62,062 nucleotides of DNA. Source: Paenibacillus whitsoniae. GTDB taxonomy: Bacteria; Bacillota; Bacilli; Paenibacillales; NBRC-103111. The position numbers and the translations under genes were made by a program. Positions 26,532-35,601 of the stretch are shown piece by piece. The notes below the pieces were generated by a model that saw only the letters and a list, made by a program, of their open reading frames with translations, was not told the DNA's origin and did not search any database. The DNA is taken from NCBI RefSeq assembly GCF_003955665.1, contig NZ_RXHU01000022.1:233423-295484 (forward strand), given 5' to 3'. How positions within the stretch are numbered: position 1 is the stretch's first letter; each line of letters opens with the position of its first letter.

Positions 26532-28211
26532 TTACTTCTTGCGGAGATCGGCGACTTTCGGCGCTTTTTCCAGTTCGGCAAGAAGTTCATCACCGCCGCT
26601 GCTGCGCCAATTTTTCACGTAGGCATCCCAGGCAGAATCGACGTTAAGCTCGCCTGTAATAGCCTTAAACAAGAATTCATCCGTTATCGTTTTTAATTTC
26701 GCAGCATATTTGGTATTCAGTTCGTTGTATTTGGTTTGATTGAAATAATCCCACTTAAACGGCCGATAGGCAATGTTCCTGCCTGCTTCAACACCGAAAT
26801 AGAGATCGGTCAATTTCGAAACAGCCGCATTGCTGTAATACGCATTCACATTTCCTAATTGGATCGGTAAATTATAGTAACCTATCCCGTCTTTTTCGCG
26901 ATCGGCTTCCGCTGTCTGTTTAGGAATGACAGCCGACTTATAAGGCTCAGCTTCCCATGTATAATCTTTGCCTTCTTCACCGAACGCGGAGAGCATGAGC
27001 CCGTCTTTATCCAAGTTCAAATAATCAAAGATCTGAAGAATACGCGCTAATTTTTCATCCGAGACGTCCTTTTTAATGACCATTGCGTAGCCAAGTCCGT
27101 CTACAGGCGTGTAGGCAGCCGAACCCTGCTGACCTTTAGGACCGATCGGCGGCGGGGTGAACAGGAATTTCGCAGTCGGATCCTTCAGGACGAGATTTCC
27201 GGGCGGACGATTGAACGTAAAAGGCACCATGCCCGCAGCTTGTACTTGCACCTGCGCTGCGCCGTATTTCCCGGCAGCGAACTTTTCCCAGCTTTTAGCG
27301 CGGTTTAAGGTAGTGAATTCCGGATCGATATACCCCTTTTTATTCAGAGAGGCCATATAGGTTAGAAACTCTTTATAGTTTTGGGAGATCGCATAACCGA
27401 CTACTTTTCCGTTTTCCTCAAGATTATAATCCCAACCAAAGCCAAACGCCCCCGCTTCCGTATTTAAAGCCCAGGAAGCATCGCTGTTGTTCAGAAGCAA
27501 ACCGTACGTATCCTTTTTACCGTTACCGTCAGGATCATTGTTGGCAAACGCTTCGAACATTTTCTGCTCTTCCTCTAGCGTAAACGCTTGCTTGGAAAAG
27601 AAAATTCGTTCGGCACCGCCGGAAGTAGCCACAGGAATGATGTCATCTTTAGGTTTAAATCCGAGTTTCTCCATCCAATCCAGTCGGTACACCTGACCCC
27701 AAGTGAGATTATCCCAATCTTGTTTATAGCCGGTAAGGGCATAATATTCACCCTGCTTACCGGGGACTTGATTCACTTTCCATCCCGTTGGCAGGTCGTT
27801 TAATACTTTGGCGTAATTGGGTGCGTACTTCGTGATCATATCCTTAGATATGCTGCGGGTCACAGCATCCGAATATAGCTTTTCCGGGGAATCCATGAAG
27901 GCGATATCCGGCAATTCTCCCGACGCAACCATTAGATTTTTTTGTTCCTTGTTGTTGACATCCAGCTTCCGATTTTTCAATTTCACATTGAATTTCTTTT
28001 CAATCATCTGTTGAACCTTGTTGTTGTCTTCAATCTTGCCTCTTGCCCCTTGGCCAACCCAACTGATTTCCAGCGTTTTCGAGGTATCCGCCGGCTTGTC
28101 TGAAGCCTGTGTAGGCTTCGCGTCACTCGCTGCCTTCTCCCCCGAGCATCCTGAAGCCGTCAAGATCACGGCCAAACCAAGTGCGGCAGCGCTTACTTTT
28201 TTACTTTTCAT
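26532..28211 (-). CDS. ABC importer C: large solute-binding lipoprotein
   Basis: The 559-residue lipoprotein has the lipobox ASGC with Cys22, a Lys/Ala-rich tether, then a binding domain with SGELPDIAFMD and NDPDGNGKKDTYG, the latter a Ca-loop-like element seen in LipO-type proteins. It is first in its operon, ahead of two permeases and the deacetylase-like gene. Its promoter carries the same operator repeats as the dehydratase operon at 35.3 kb, so uptake and acid-sugar metabolism are probably co-induced. AGGGGGAAGG precedes the ATG. Confidence 0.92.
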   Translation of the reverse strand: MKSKKVSAAALGLAVILTASGCSGEKAASDAKPTQASDKPADTSKTLEISWVGQGARGKIEDNNKVQQMIEKKFNVKLKNRKLDVNNKEQKNLMVASGELPDIAFMDSPEKLYSDAVTRSISKDMITKYAPNYAKVLNDLPTGWKVNQVPGKQGEYYALTGYKQDWDNLTWGQVYRLDWMEKLGFKPKDDIIPVATSGGAERIFFSKQAFTLEEEQKMFEAFANNDPDGNGKKDTYGLLLNNSDASWALNTEAGAFGFGWDYNLEENGKVVGYAISQNYKEFLTYMASLNKKGYIDPEFTTLNRAKSWEKFAAGKYGAAQVQVQAAGMVPFTFNRPPGNLVLKDPTAKFLFTPPPIGPKGQQGSAAYTPVDGLGYAMVIKKDVSDEKLARILQIFDYLNLDKDGLMLSAFGEEGKDYTWEAEPYKSAVIPKQTAEADREKDGIGYYNLPIQLGNVNAYYSNAAVSKLTDLYFGVEAGRNIAYRPFKWDYFNQTKYNELNTKYAAKLKTITDEFLFKAITGELNVDSAWDAYVKNWRSSGGDELLAELEKAPKVADLRKK

Positions 28212-28249
28212 ATCCTTCCCCCTACGCTTATCGTTTGCCTTACCTCTTC

Positions 28250-28305
28250 ATTATAAATAGGAAGCCCCTGAGATCCGTAACACAATCGTCAGGGGTTTAT
28301 AATAC
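28250..28305 (-). promoter_or_regulatory. Importer C promoter with GTATTA/GTGTTA operator repeats
   Basis: On the minus strand GTATTA (28300-28305) and GTGTTA (28278-28283) are 22 bases apart, followed by 22 bases and TATAAT (28250-28255). The -35 position (ACGGAT) is non-consensus and is covered by the proximal repeat, as expected for activation by an AraC-type protein. The same spacing and flanking sequence recur at 35308-35363. Confidence 0.7.
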
Positions 28306-28310
28306 GAATC

Positions 28311-31100
28311 TCACACATGTGAGGACGCTTCCATAGGATTAACGTGCTCGTACGGAAGCCGGATTGTCACCGTCGTTCCAACACCAGCACTATCGATCGA
28401 TAAGCCATAGGCATCGCCGAAATGGAGCTTGATTCGACTATTGACATTGTATAACCCTACATTTCCTCGCTCTCTATTGTCCAAGCGAAGTCGGATTTCA
28501 TCCAACTTTTGGGGCTCAATGCCTGGACCGTTATCCGTTACGACCACCTCAAGCTGATGAACATTTTTCCTGCAACTGACCCAAATCTTAATTTCGTTGT
28601 TGTTCATCTTAAGGGTATGCCTAATGGCATTCTCAATAATGGGCTGGAGGATCATCTTATTCACGATACACGCGTTCAGCGATTCGTCCATCTGCCACTC
28701 GAAATGAATTCTGTTCTTATACCGGTAACTCATGATCTTCGAATAGGACTGGCAGTAGACCATCTCATCTCTAAGCGTCGTCAGCGGGCTGTCTTTCCCC
28801 ATGGCGTATCGAAACAGACGACTTAGTAATCCGATCATATCTACGGCCAAATGACGCTCTCCCTTTTCAATCATATAGATGATATTTTCCAATGTATTGT
28901 ACAGGAAATGGGGATTAATTTGTGCCTGCAGCGCCTCGATGTGCAGCTCCTTTTTCTCAAATTCAAGGGTCAGCCTTTCTTCATTTGCCTGGAGTGTATC
29001 CTGTACGAGCCCGTTAATTCTCTCCAGCATATGGTTGAAAGAGACTCGCAACTGTTCAACTTCATCGATTGCAAAGCTTCTGTGGAGCGTCAATTGATCA
29101 ACATGCTCGAGATCAATGTTTAGATAACGGTTTTGAATGGAAGCTAGCGGTTGCACTAAATACTGTGACATCAGATAGGAAAATAGGAGGATCAGCAATA
29201 AAAGAATGACCAACAAATAAATGTCATCGAAAAATAAACGTATCACTTGATCCCTGATCGCCGAAGCATCGTACTTTGAAATCACATACCAAGGTAAAGC
29301 GGCAATTTTCTTAGAAAAATAAATGGCGCTATCGGTGCGGATTCGAGTCCCCTCCGATTGATACAATGAGGCTGGAATGTCGGCTTTCTGCGCGATTCTT
29401 CCCATATCCGGATGGGAGATTATGCGGCCATTCTCATCCACGATGAACGCTTCACTGCCATTACCGTTCAGATCGGCATACAGATTCGTAAAGAAAACAC
29501 CGTTGATATCTGTTTTCATATAAGCAATCGGGCTGGAATAACGATTAATATCGACGATGCCGATGCCCAAACTTACCGTAGATGAGGCTGTATCTGTCGA
29601 TGGAAGCCAATAAAAAATAGGCTTTCGGCTAGCAAGCATGTGTTCGAAGAAAATCGGATCGATTTGGTTGGCATGCTTATAGCGATTGCTGTAGATCAAT
29701 TGATTATTGATATTGTAGATACCGATGGCATCCTCGCTGAGAACGGGCAAAAAACTGTCAAAAATGAGTTGATCCATATGTTGTTGAAGATTATCGGACG
29801 GTTGATCCACGTAGGATGCAACGAAAGCGTCATAAGCCAAACGGGTCATGGCAGACTCTTTTTGATCGGCAAATAACTCTACCCGGTGAGCTGTCTTATC
29901 AAACAACGTATAGAAAGTTTGTTCCAATTCCTGCGTAATGATTTTGGACGATTGCACATAAAACCCCGTTACAAAAAGACAGATTGGCAGCAAGATCGTA
30001 ATTAAGAAATAGACAAATAAACGGTCTCGCATCGTGAATCTTTTGTAGCTATGCCGCACAACATCTATAGGTTGCCATCTTTCCTCCAAGCTGCGCTGCC
30101 TGCCGATCCAACTGATCAAACTGTGCAAGGGGAACAAAATTTTGCGGCCGATCACATACGATAGAAAAAAAGTAAGCAGTGCGCTGCCGCCTAAAATAAT
30201 GAGCGCATATCCCCCAAGCGCCAGAAATTGCCTTTTATGAAACCCCGATTCCGTTTCGGCCAACGCGATGCGGATGTCATGAAATCCGATATCTCGAAAG
30301 AAATAACGTTTGCCCGAGAATGAAATGCCATCCATTTGCTGCGTATTTCCCGCACTTTTCAACAGTTCATTGATTGCTTGCGTTACTTCGATTCCCTTAA
30401 ACAACACCTGATCCTTCGCATCCACAACCGCCAGCGATTCGCCATATGGGAGGATATGGTTAAACGAGCCAATATTTAAATTGATCGTGAGGATTCCGAG
30501 TGTTCCCTCTGGACCTTTGATCGGACACATAAAATAACTCGATTTGTTCCACGTATCCAGTAGATTTCTCAGTGCATCCTCTTGAATCTCCAAGGGTGTC
30601 AAACCGAATACTTGATATGTCTGGTTTAAGGAGACAAACGTGATCTGATTCTCCAGGCTGGCCAGCGTCAATTGATTGCCTTCAAAATAATAAGAGGAAT
30701 ATTTGGCATTTGAACTGTACTGGCCTCCCTTTGTCCAAATCGTAATGCCACTGATCAGCTCATTTCCTTTATTCAAATTAAATAGGGAGGACTCTATATT
30801 TTGAGATAGGTTCACCTTTTCATACGATTTTGCGTTTGGCCGCTCTAGTTTGTCCAGCGATTGAATTAACACTGTGTTATTCCGCAAACTATCGATGGTT
30901 TGGTAAATATCTTCGAATTGCTTGCGCACATCCGCGGCTGTTTGATTTAACTTCATCGCTTGCATCATATCGGTCTTCTCGTCAATATAATGTACCGTTC
31001 GCACGTAGAGCACATTGCCGATAATGATGAGCATTAGCGAAACGATCGTAAGGGAGAACAGCAGCAAAAAACGATTCAACCTGATCTCTTTGCGCTTCAT
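28311..31100 (-). CDS. Large YesM-type sensor histidine kinase with two membrane sensor modules
   Basis: At 929 residues this is about 330 longer than a normal YesM kinase. A first helix (11-32), extracellular region and second helix near 295-317 are followed by an RSLEERWQP linker, then another helix (about 360-382), a Cache-like region, a fourth helix near 635, HAMP, a HisK segment with His731 in QINPHFLYNTLE, and an HATPase domain (QPIIENAIRHTL, DNGPGI, GNVGLYNV). The start overlaps the response-regulator stop codon (TAATG), so the two are coupled. The tandem sensor layout suggests fusion or duplication of a sensing half. Confidence 0.88.
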   Translation of the reverse strand: MKRKEIRLNRFLLLFSLTIVSLMLIIIGNVLYVRTVHYIDEKTDMMQAMKLNQTAADVRKQFEDIYQTIDSLRNNTVLIQSLDKLERPNAKSYEKVNLSQNIESSLFNLNKGNELISGITIWTKGGQYSSNAKYSSYYFEGNQLTLASLENQITFVSLNQTYQVFGLTPLEIQEDALRNLLDTWNKSSYFMCPIKGPEGTLGILTINLNIGSFNHILPYGESLAVVDAKDQVLFKGIEVTQAINELLKSAGNTQQMDGISFSGKRYFFRDIGFHDIRIALAETESGFHKRQFLALGGYALIILGGSALLTFFLSYVIGRKILFPLHSLISWIGRQRSLEERWQPIDVVRHSYKRFTMRDRLFVYFLITILLPICLFVTGFYVQSSKIITQELEQTFYTLFDKTAHRVELFADQKESAMTRLAYDAFVASYVDQPSDNLQQHMDQLIFDSFLPVLSEDAIGIYNINNQLIYSNRYKHANQIDPIFFEHMLASRKPIFYWLPSTDTASSTVSLGIGIVDINRYSSPIAYMKTDINGVFFTNLYADLNGNGSEAFIVDENGRIISHPDMGRIAQKADIPASLYQSEGTRIRTDSAIYFSKKIAALPWYVISKYDASAIRDQVIRLFFDDIYLLVILLLLILLFSYLMSQYLVQPLASIQNRYLNIDLEHVDQLTLHRSFAIDEVEQLRVSFNHMLERINGLVQDTLQANEERLTLEFEKKELHIEALQAQINPHFLYNTLENIIYMIEKGERHLAVDMIGLLSRLFRYAMGKDSPLTTLRDEMVYCQSYSKIMSYRYKNRIHFEWQMDESLNACIVNKMILQPIIENAIRHTLKMNNNEIKIWVSCRKNVHQLEVVVTDNGPGIEPQKLDEIRLRLDNRERGNVGLYNVNSRIKLHFGDAYGLSIDSAGVGTTVTIRLPYEHVNPMEASSHV

Positions 31101-31879
31101 TACGTATCTTCCTTGAACCGATAGGCCGAGCCGCCCGATTCTCTATAGGCTTGCGGCGTTACACCGCTTAATCGTTTGAATATTTTGTTGAAATACGAAA
31201 AGTTGCCGTAACCGACACTCATCGAAATTTCAAAAACTTTGTAATCCGTGTGCAGCAGCAGATTCATCGACTCCTTGATTCTAACTTCGTTCAGGTAATC
31301 GATAAAATTTTTTCCCGTTTCCCGCTTGAACAACGTGCTGAAGTAGTTCGAATTGACGTGCAGCCGCTCTGCGACGTCTTCAAGCTTGATTCGCTCCGTA
31401 TAGTTCTCTGCAATATATTGCTTAGCAACAGCAACGTAAGCATTGCGATCTCCATTCGTCTTTACAGCCAAAGGATTAACGGAAGAAGTCGACCTCCCGG
31501 CCTCTTGCTTCAAATCATTAGCGACACCTTGGAACAGCTCGATGAATTCATCACGAATGATTGGCTTAAGCAGATAGCCTTTCACCCCAAAACGGATCGC
31601 TTCCTTCGCATATTGAAAATCATCATAAGCGCTCATCAGCGCGACCTTGATATGCGGAAATTCACCTTTCAAACACTGTGCAAGCTCAAGTCCGGTCATA
31701 TTCGGCATTAAGATATCCGTCAAAATGACATCCGGATGACTTTCCCGCGCCATTTGTAACGCTATTTCGCCATCTGAAGCGCACCCCGCCACTTCAAATC
31801 CAATTTCTTCCCACGGCATGTTATTGACGACTCTTTCCCGAATAAACGCCTCATCGTCAGCGATTAACACCTTGAACAT
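31100..31879 (-). CDS. Short response regulator with AraC-type output domain
   Basis: The 259-residue protein joins a receiver (IADDE pocket, Asp55 in VILTDILMPNMTG, Lys in YLLKPI) almost directly to an AraC helix-turn-helix pair (about 155-250, ending SGVTPQAYRESG). The long middle region of typical YesN proteins is absent. Its gene precedes and overlaps the large kinase gene by one base. It is the best candidate for binding the GTATTA/GTGTTA repeats that flank this pair, upstream of importer C and of the dehydratase operon. Confidence 0.9.
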   Translation of the reverse strand: MFKVLIADDEAFIRERVVNNMPWEEIGFEVAGCASDGEIALQMARESHPDVILTDILMPNMTGLELAQCLKGEFPHIKVALMSAYDDFQYAKEAIRFGVKGYLLKPIIRDEFIELFQGVANDLKQEAGRSTSSVNPLAVKTNGDRNAYVAVAKQYIAENYTERIKLEDVAERLHVNSNYFSTLFKRETGKNFIDYLNEVRIKESMNLLLHTDYKVFEISMSVGYGNFSYFNKIFKRLSGVTPQAYRESGGSAYRFKEDT

Positions 31880-31898
31880 CGGAATCCTCCCCCCTGCT

Positions 31899-31913
31899 AT
31901 AAGCGCTTACAAA
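31899..31913 (-). promoter_or_regulatory. CcpA-type cre site before the response regulator/kinase operon
   Basis: On the minus strand TTGTAAGCGCTTATA matches the cre pattern WTGNAANCGNWNNCW except at one position. It lies about 20 bases before the start codon, where bound CcpA would block transcription. Confidence 0.55.
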
Positions 31914-31960
31914 TAGAGAAGACTGTATCTCCTTACCTAGATGTTACCTTGCTAAGTATG

Positions 31961-31994
31961 AAAAAACAACTACCGTCTTTCGACGATAGTTGCC
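31961..31994 (-). terminator. Intrinsic terminator after the Asp-box protein
   Basis: On the minus strand CAACTATCGTC pairs with GACGGTAGTTG around a GAAA loop, followed by a run of six T. It lies just beyond the stop codon at 31999. Confidence 0.85.
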
Positions 31995-31998
31995 TTAC

Positions 31999-33072
31999 TT
32001 ACACCATTCTTTCGGTGTCTAACACAGCCGCCATTAAATCGATCCCCGTTCGTTTGAAGGGCGGATCCATTTCCAGCTCCTGAAAGGCCGGATCCTCAAC
32101 CTGCATATACGTAATAATCGCTTTACCCGATTTCGTGAACATACAATTCAGATTCGTATATTCATTCGGCCCCTCCGCAATATTCCCCAGCCTTCGCCAT
32201 GATTCCCCGCCATCCTTAGAAATCGCTGCACTTAAAGGTGTGCGTCGGCCAAAATGATGCTTACCGGGTTCGTACTGGCTATCGTTCCATAACAGAAACA
32301 GGGCATCGGTCCCGGGAATCCGCCGTAAGCACGTGCAGGATTCCGGCGATTTCAAACCGCTTGTTTGCGGTAAGCTCCACGTGTTGCCCCCATCTGTTGA
32401 ATGGCACATAAACACGGAGCCCAATTGAGATCTGATGGACATCAGAAGACGTCCGCCGCTCATTTCAGCAACGGAGGATTCCATCGCGCCACGCATAGGC
32501 AGATCTACGGTGCCTGCGGCACGCGTCCACGTAAATCCGTCATCATCGCTATAGTAGCATCCGATCTCATTATGCTGACCGCCTTGATGGCCCGTGCCGA
32601 AGTGGAAGGGAAGCAGCAATCGGCCACTGGACAACCGATTGAGGTGATTCGCGCCGCCTTGCAGCCATTGGCCCCCCGAACGTTCCCAAATGTGTGTCAA
32701 CAGTTCCCACGTTTCGCCTCCATCCTTCGAGGCATGGACTTCCATCGTGGAGCTGGCTCCCCCCTGATGGCCCCTTAAACAATGGAGTATTAACGTTCCG
32801 TTCGGAAGAAGACAAAGACCCGGAGCCTGGACATTATGATCTCCCGGATGGACATCGATCAGCATCCGCTCGCGTCCCCAGGTTATTCCGCCATCCATGG
32901 AGGTTTTGGCATAAATGCGGCATAGATCGAAATCGCTTCCAAATGTACCGTCATACTTGTGCCAAACCGCTAACAATGTGCCGTCTTTCAGCTCAGCAAT
33001 GGAGGCCGTATCGTTCCTTGGGTTATGGGCGGAGGATTTGGCAATTGTCGCATATTGGATAGTATTTATCAT
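31999..33072 (-). CDS. Intracellular BNR/Asp-box (sialidase-fold) protein
   Basis: The 357-residue protein lacks a signal peptide and has five Asp boxes: SMDGGITW (58-65), SKDGGETW (115-122), SDDDGFTW (175-182), STDGGNTW (225-232) and SKDGGESW (285-292). These mark a six-bladed beta-propeller of the sialidase superfamily. A clear GH33 arginine triad and FRIP motif are not evident, so sialidase activity is unproven; related propellers act on other acid sugars. It is the last gene of an operon with a 2-hydroxyacid dehydrogenase and an enolase-superfamily dehydratase, suggesting intracellular cleavage of an imported acidic oligosaccharide. GAGGTG precedes the ATG. Confidence 0.8.
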   Translation of the reverse strand: MINTIQYATIAKSSAHNPRNDTASIAELKDGTLLAVWHKYDGTFGSDFDLCRIYAKTSMDGGITWGRERMLIDVHPGDHNVQAPGLCLLPNGTLILHCLRGHQGGASSTMEVHASKDGGETWELLTHIWERSGGQWLQGGANHLNRLSSGRLLLPFHFGTGHQGGQHNEIGCYYSDDDGFTWTRAAGTVDLPMRGAMESSVAEMSGGRLLMSIRSQLGSVFMCHSTDGGNTWSLPQTSGLKSPESCTCLRRIPGTDALFLLWNDSQYEPGKHHFGRRTPLSAAISKDGGESWRRLGNIAEGPNEYTNLNCMFTKSGKAIITYMQVEDPAFQELEMDPPFKRTGIDLMAAVLDTERMV

Positions 33073-33099
33073 GACATTTCACCTCGTATAGGGCCATGG

Positions 33100-34062
33100 C
33101 TAACTTTCCCTTTTATAATTGACTTGATTGAGAAACGATTTTCCGTCACGGTAATTCATCAGATTGTTCAAGAGCAACTGGCAGAACCGATCGAATTCTT
33201 TCACCGAGCGTCCTCCAGCATGCGGTGAAATAATCACATTATCCAATTCCCATAACGGACTTCCCTGCGGAAGCGGCTCTATCTCAAAGACATCAAGCCC
33301 CGCTCCCTTCAGCCTACCGCTAGTCAATGCCGCATGAAGAACATTCTCGTCGACAATACTTCCGCGGGCCAGATTATAGAAATAGGCTCCATTCTTCATT
33401 GAAGCGAACATGTTATAGTTAAACAATTTCTCAGTTGATGCGTTGCCTGGTAAAATCAGGATCACATGATCAGCTTGGGCTAAAGCTTCGTTCATTCGAG
33501 AGATCGGGTACATGTCATCCATGTAAGGATGCAACTCTCCGATTTCACGTCGCACGCCAATCGTGCGAACGCCCAGAGCGCGCAGACGTCGCGCGATTTC
33601 TGTCCCTATGTCGCCAACGCCGACAATGCATGCCGTGCTGCCAAACACCTCTTCATATTCGAATTGACGACGCCATTTATGTTCATGCATATCGCGTATA
33701 TGATGTGAAATACGTCGTGTCAGTGCGAACATCATAGCAATTAAATGTTCTGCCACTGCAACCGACATGACACCGCTAGCGTTACAAAGTGTAAACGAGG
33801 CATGATCTTGCGTCGTACTGCCCAAGAAAGCGTCATAACCAACACTTCCTAATTGGACAAGCCGAACCGGGCTTCCTGCAAGCCATTCCGCTTTGGGCCA
33901 ACCAACCACGATGTGAGACCTTCCTATCTTTTCACGGTAAACAGATTCCGAGGTTTCTTCGTTAATTTGCTCCAACGTTGCCCAACCAGACACGACTTGC
34001 TGGATACGCTCCATGTGTTTTTCCGTAAATCCATTGACTGCCACTAGGACGTGAGGTTTCAT
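33100..34062 (-). CDS. D-2-hydroxyacid dehydrogenase (phosphoglycerate dehydrogenase-like)
   Basis: The 320-residue NAD-dependent enzyme has the GxGxxG nucleotide site (Gly148, Gly150, Gly153 in VGVGDIG), catalytic Arg233 (NLARGSIVDE), Glu262 (DVFEIEPLP) and His281 (ISPHAGG). It would interconvert 2-keto and D-2-hydroxy acids in the cytoplasm. It lies 22 bases after the dehydratase and 27 before the Asp-box gene. Since the dehydratase would make a 2-keto-3-deoxy acid, this enzyme could reduce that product or a later 2-keto acid. The Shine-Dalgarno is weakly placed, so the start is less certain. Confidence 0.88.
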   Translation of the reverse strand: MKPHVLVAVNGFTEKHMERIQQVVSGWATLEQINEETSESVYREKIGRSHIVVGWPKAEWLAGSPVRLVQLGSVGYDAFLGSTTQDHASFTLCNASGVMSVAVAEHLIAMMFALTRRISHHIRDMHEHKWRRQFEYEEVFGSTACIVGVGDIGTEIARRLRALGVRTIGVRREIGELHPYMDDMYPISRMNEALAQADHVILILPGNASTEKLFNYNMFASMKNGAYFYNLARGSIVDENVLHAALTSGRLKGAGLDVFEIEPLPQGSPLWELDNVIISPHAGGRSVKEFDRFCQLLLNNLMNYRDGKSFLNQVNYKRES

Positions 34063-34084
34063 CGTTTATTCGTTCATCTCCCTA

Positions 34085-35254
34085 TTAAGAAACCGTCAGC
34101 GGAACTCGATATACGGAACCTGGAAGGTATGGATATTTCTCTTCCAGTCCATCTGGCAAGTGTACGCCCAACCCAGGGGTCGATGGAACCTGTATGTATC
34201 CATTCACCATTTTCAAAGGCTCAACCATCATTTCCTCACGCAGGGGATTCGGCACACTGGAAAGCTCCAGAATCGTACAGTTCCTAGAAGCGAACGCCGC
34301 GTGGAAATTCCCCATGATGCCTACGCCTCCACACCATGCATGAACGGCAATTGGAATGGACTTGCGTTCACACATTTGCGCCACACGGCGGAACACGCTC
34401 AATCCCCCGATAACGGCCGCATCCGGCTGAAACAGGTCGAGCGAATTGGCTTTCAAATAAGATTCAGCTTCTACCAAGCTCGTTACCGTCTCCCCTCCTG
34501 CAACCGGAATGCTGACGTTGCGCCGAATTTCCGCAAATCCTTCATAGTTTGTTACCTCTGCCGGCTCTTCAATCCACAGTAGGTTGTATTTCTCAATACG
34601 CTTTGCAATCTCAATGGCCTTTTTGACAGACCATGGATATTTCGCCAAGCCTTGTGCGGCATCAACAGCCACTCCGATATATGGTCCAAGCGCTTCACGG
34701 CATACAGCTACCTTCTCTTCAATCGCGTCGATATCCGGGAGCAGGTTGATGCGAATTTTCACCGCCCGGAATCCTTGTTTCGCATAGTCATGCATTTCTT
34801 GTTTAAGCTCGTCCATCGGCTTATTATTACCACCGCTCGCATACGCCATTATTTCATTATGCACCTTACCCCCGAGCAATTCGTACACAGGAACGCCAAG
34901 CGCCTTGCCTTTGAGATCCCAAAGCGCCATTTCGATGCCGCCGATCACGCATTGTGTTAATCCCATCCGACCCAGGTAGTAATTAGCAACCCGCATTCGA
35001 TCGGACATCTCAAGGACGGACATCGGATTTTGTCCAATTAGATCGTGTTCCATCTGTTCTGCGATCCCTCTGACTGCTTCGGGCGCATAAGTGCCCGCGT
35101 AGGTTTCACCTAAACCGTAAATGCCTGCATCGGTTTCCACTTTCAGAAAGGCTGTGGGACGATATCCCGTTTTCAGGCAAATTTCCCGCTCTGCATCCCC
35201 TTTATTTGCGTACGGAGCGCTGACAAGGATACATTTAACTGATGTAATTTTCAT
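34085..35254 (-). CDS. Enolase-superfamily sugar acid dehydratase (mandelate racemase/galactonate dehydratase type)
   Basis: The 389-residue enzyme has the mandelate racemase subgroup residues: Lys166 in AVKIRIN (K-x-R, not the common K-x-K), metal ligands Asp198 (VAVDAAQG), Glu229 or Glu230 (WIEEP) and Glu255 (AGGETV), and the His-Asp dyad His305 (AVHAW) and Asp278. It probably dehydrates an aldonate to a 2-keto-3-deoxy acid. Start 35254 has AGGGGG upstream; an earlier in-frame ATG lacks one. It is first in a three-gene operon whose promoter shares operators with importer C. Galactonate fits the galactan context but is only inferred. Confidence 0.88.
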   Translation of the reverse strand: MKITSVKCILVSAPYANKGDAEREICLKTGYRPTAFLKVETDAGIYGLGETYAGTYAPEAVRGIAEQMEHDLIGQNPMSVLEMSDRMRVANYYLGRMGLTQCVIGGIEMALWDLKGKALGVPVYELLGGKVHNEIMAYASGGNNKPMDELKQEMHDYAKQGFRAVKIRINLLPDIDAIEEKVAVCREALGPYIGVAVDAAQGLAKYPWSVKKAIEIAKRIEKYNLLWIEEPAEVTNYEGFAEIRRNVSIPVAGGETVTSLVEAESYLKANSLDLFQPDAAVIGGLSVFRRVAQMCERKSIPIAVHAWCGGVGIMGNFHAAFASRNCTILELSSVPNPLREEMMVEPLKMVNGYIQVPSTPGLGVHLPDGLEEKYPYLPGSVYRVPLTVS

Positions 35255-35307
35255 TACGCTTTCCCCCTCGATGCTCAATTTCACCAAACACGGTGGCTCC
35301 GCTATTC

Positions 35308-35363
35308 ATTATATAAAAGAAGCATCTGAGGTCCGTAACACAATCATTAGAGGTATCTAATAC
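35308..35363 (-). promoter_or_regulatory. Dehydratase operon promoter with GTATTA/GTGTTA operator repeats
   Basis: GTATTA (35358-35363) and GTGTTA (35336-35341) are 22 bases apart and the proximal one is 22 bases before TATAAT (35308-35313), exactly as at 28250-28305. The bases around GATTGTGTTACGGA and CTCAG are also shared. The rest of the 35255-35601 gap carries the leader of the rightward gene; no other gene is visible there. Confidence 0.7.
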
Positions 35364-35529
35364 AATCTTCACAAAATTGGAGACGTTCTTTTGTCGTGGA
35401 TGACAGGGTGTAAAATCAGCAGCATATTCCTTTATTTAGTCCACTAAATCTAAATTTCATCCGTTATCGTACAGCATTCATAGTGATAGGATAAGATCAA
35501 GCTTTTAAATCCGATAGGGGAGGAGAATC

Positions 35530-35547
35530 ATGGGGACCTATTTTTGA
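35530..35547 (+). other. Possible five-codon leader peptide
   Basis: GGGGAGGAG lies just before an ATG that opens a reading frame of only five codons (MGTYF) ending in TGA, about 55 bases before the secreted protein's own start. It may be a translated leader, or a leftover ribosome site. There is no direct proof of translation. Confidence 0.25.
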
Positions 35548-35601
35548 ATGCGCTTACCGAATACTGGGATTCATGGCAGTTGAATGTTGAGAGGAGACTT
35601 T

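Noticed and set aside
31999..33072. Firm assignment as a sialidase
   Set aside because: Asp boxes show only the propeller fold. A clear arginine triad and FRIP motif are not visible and the operon partners point to other acid sugars.
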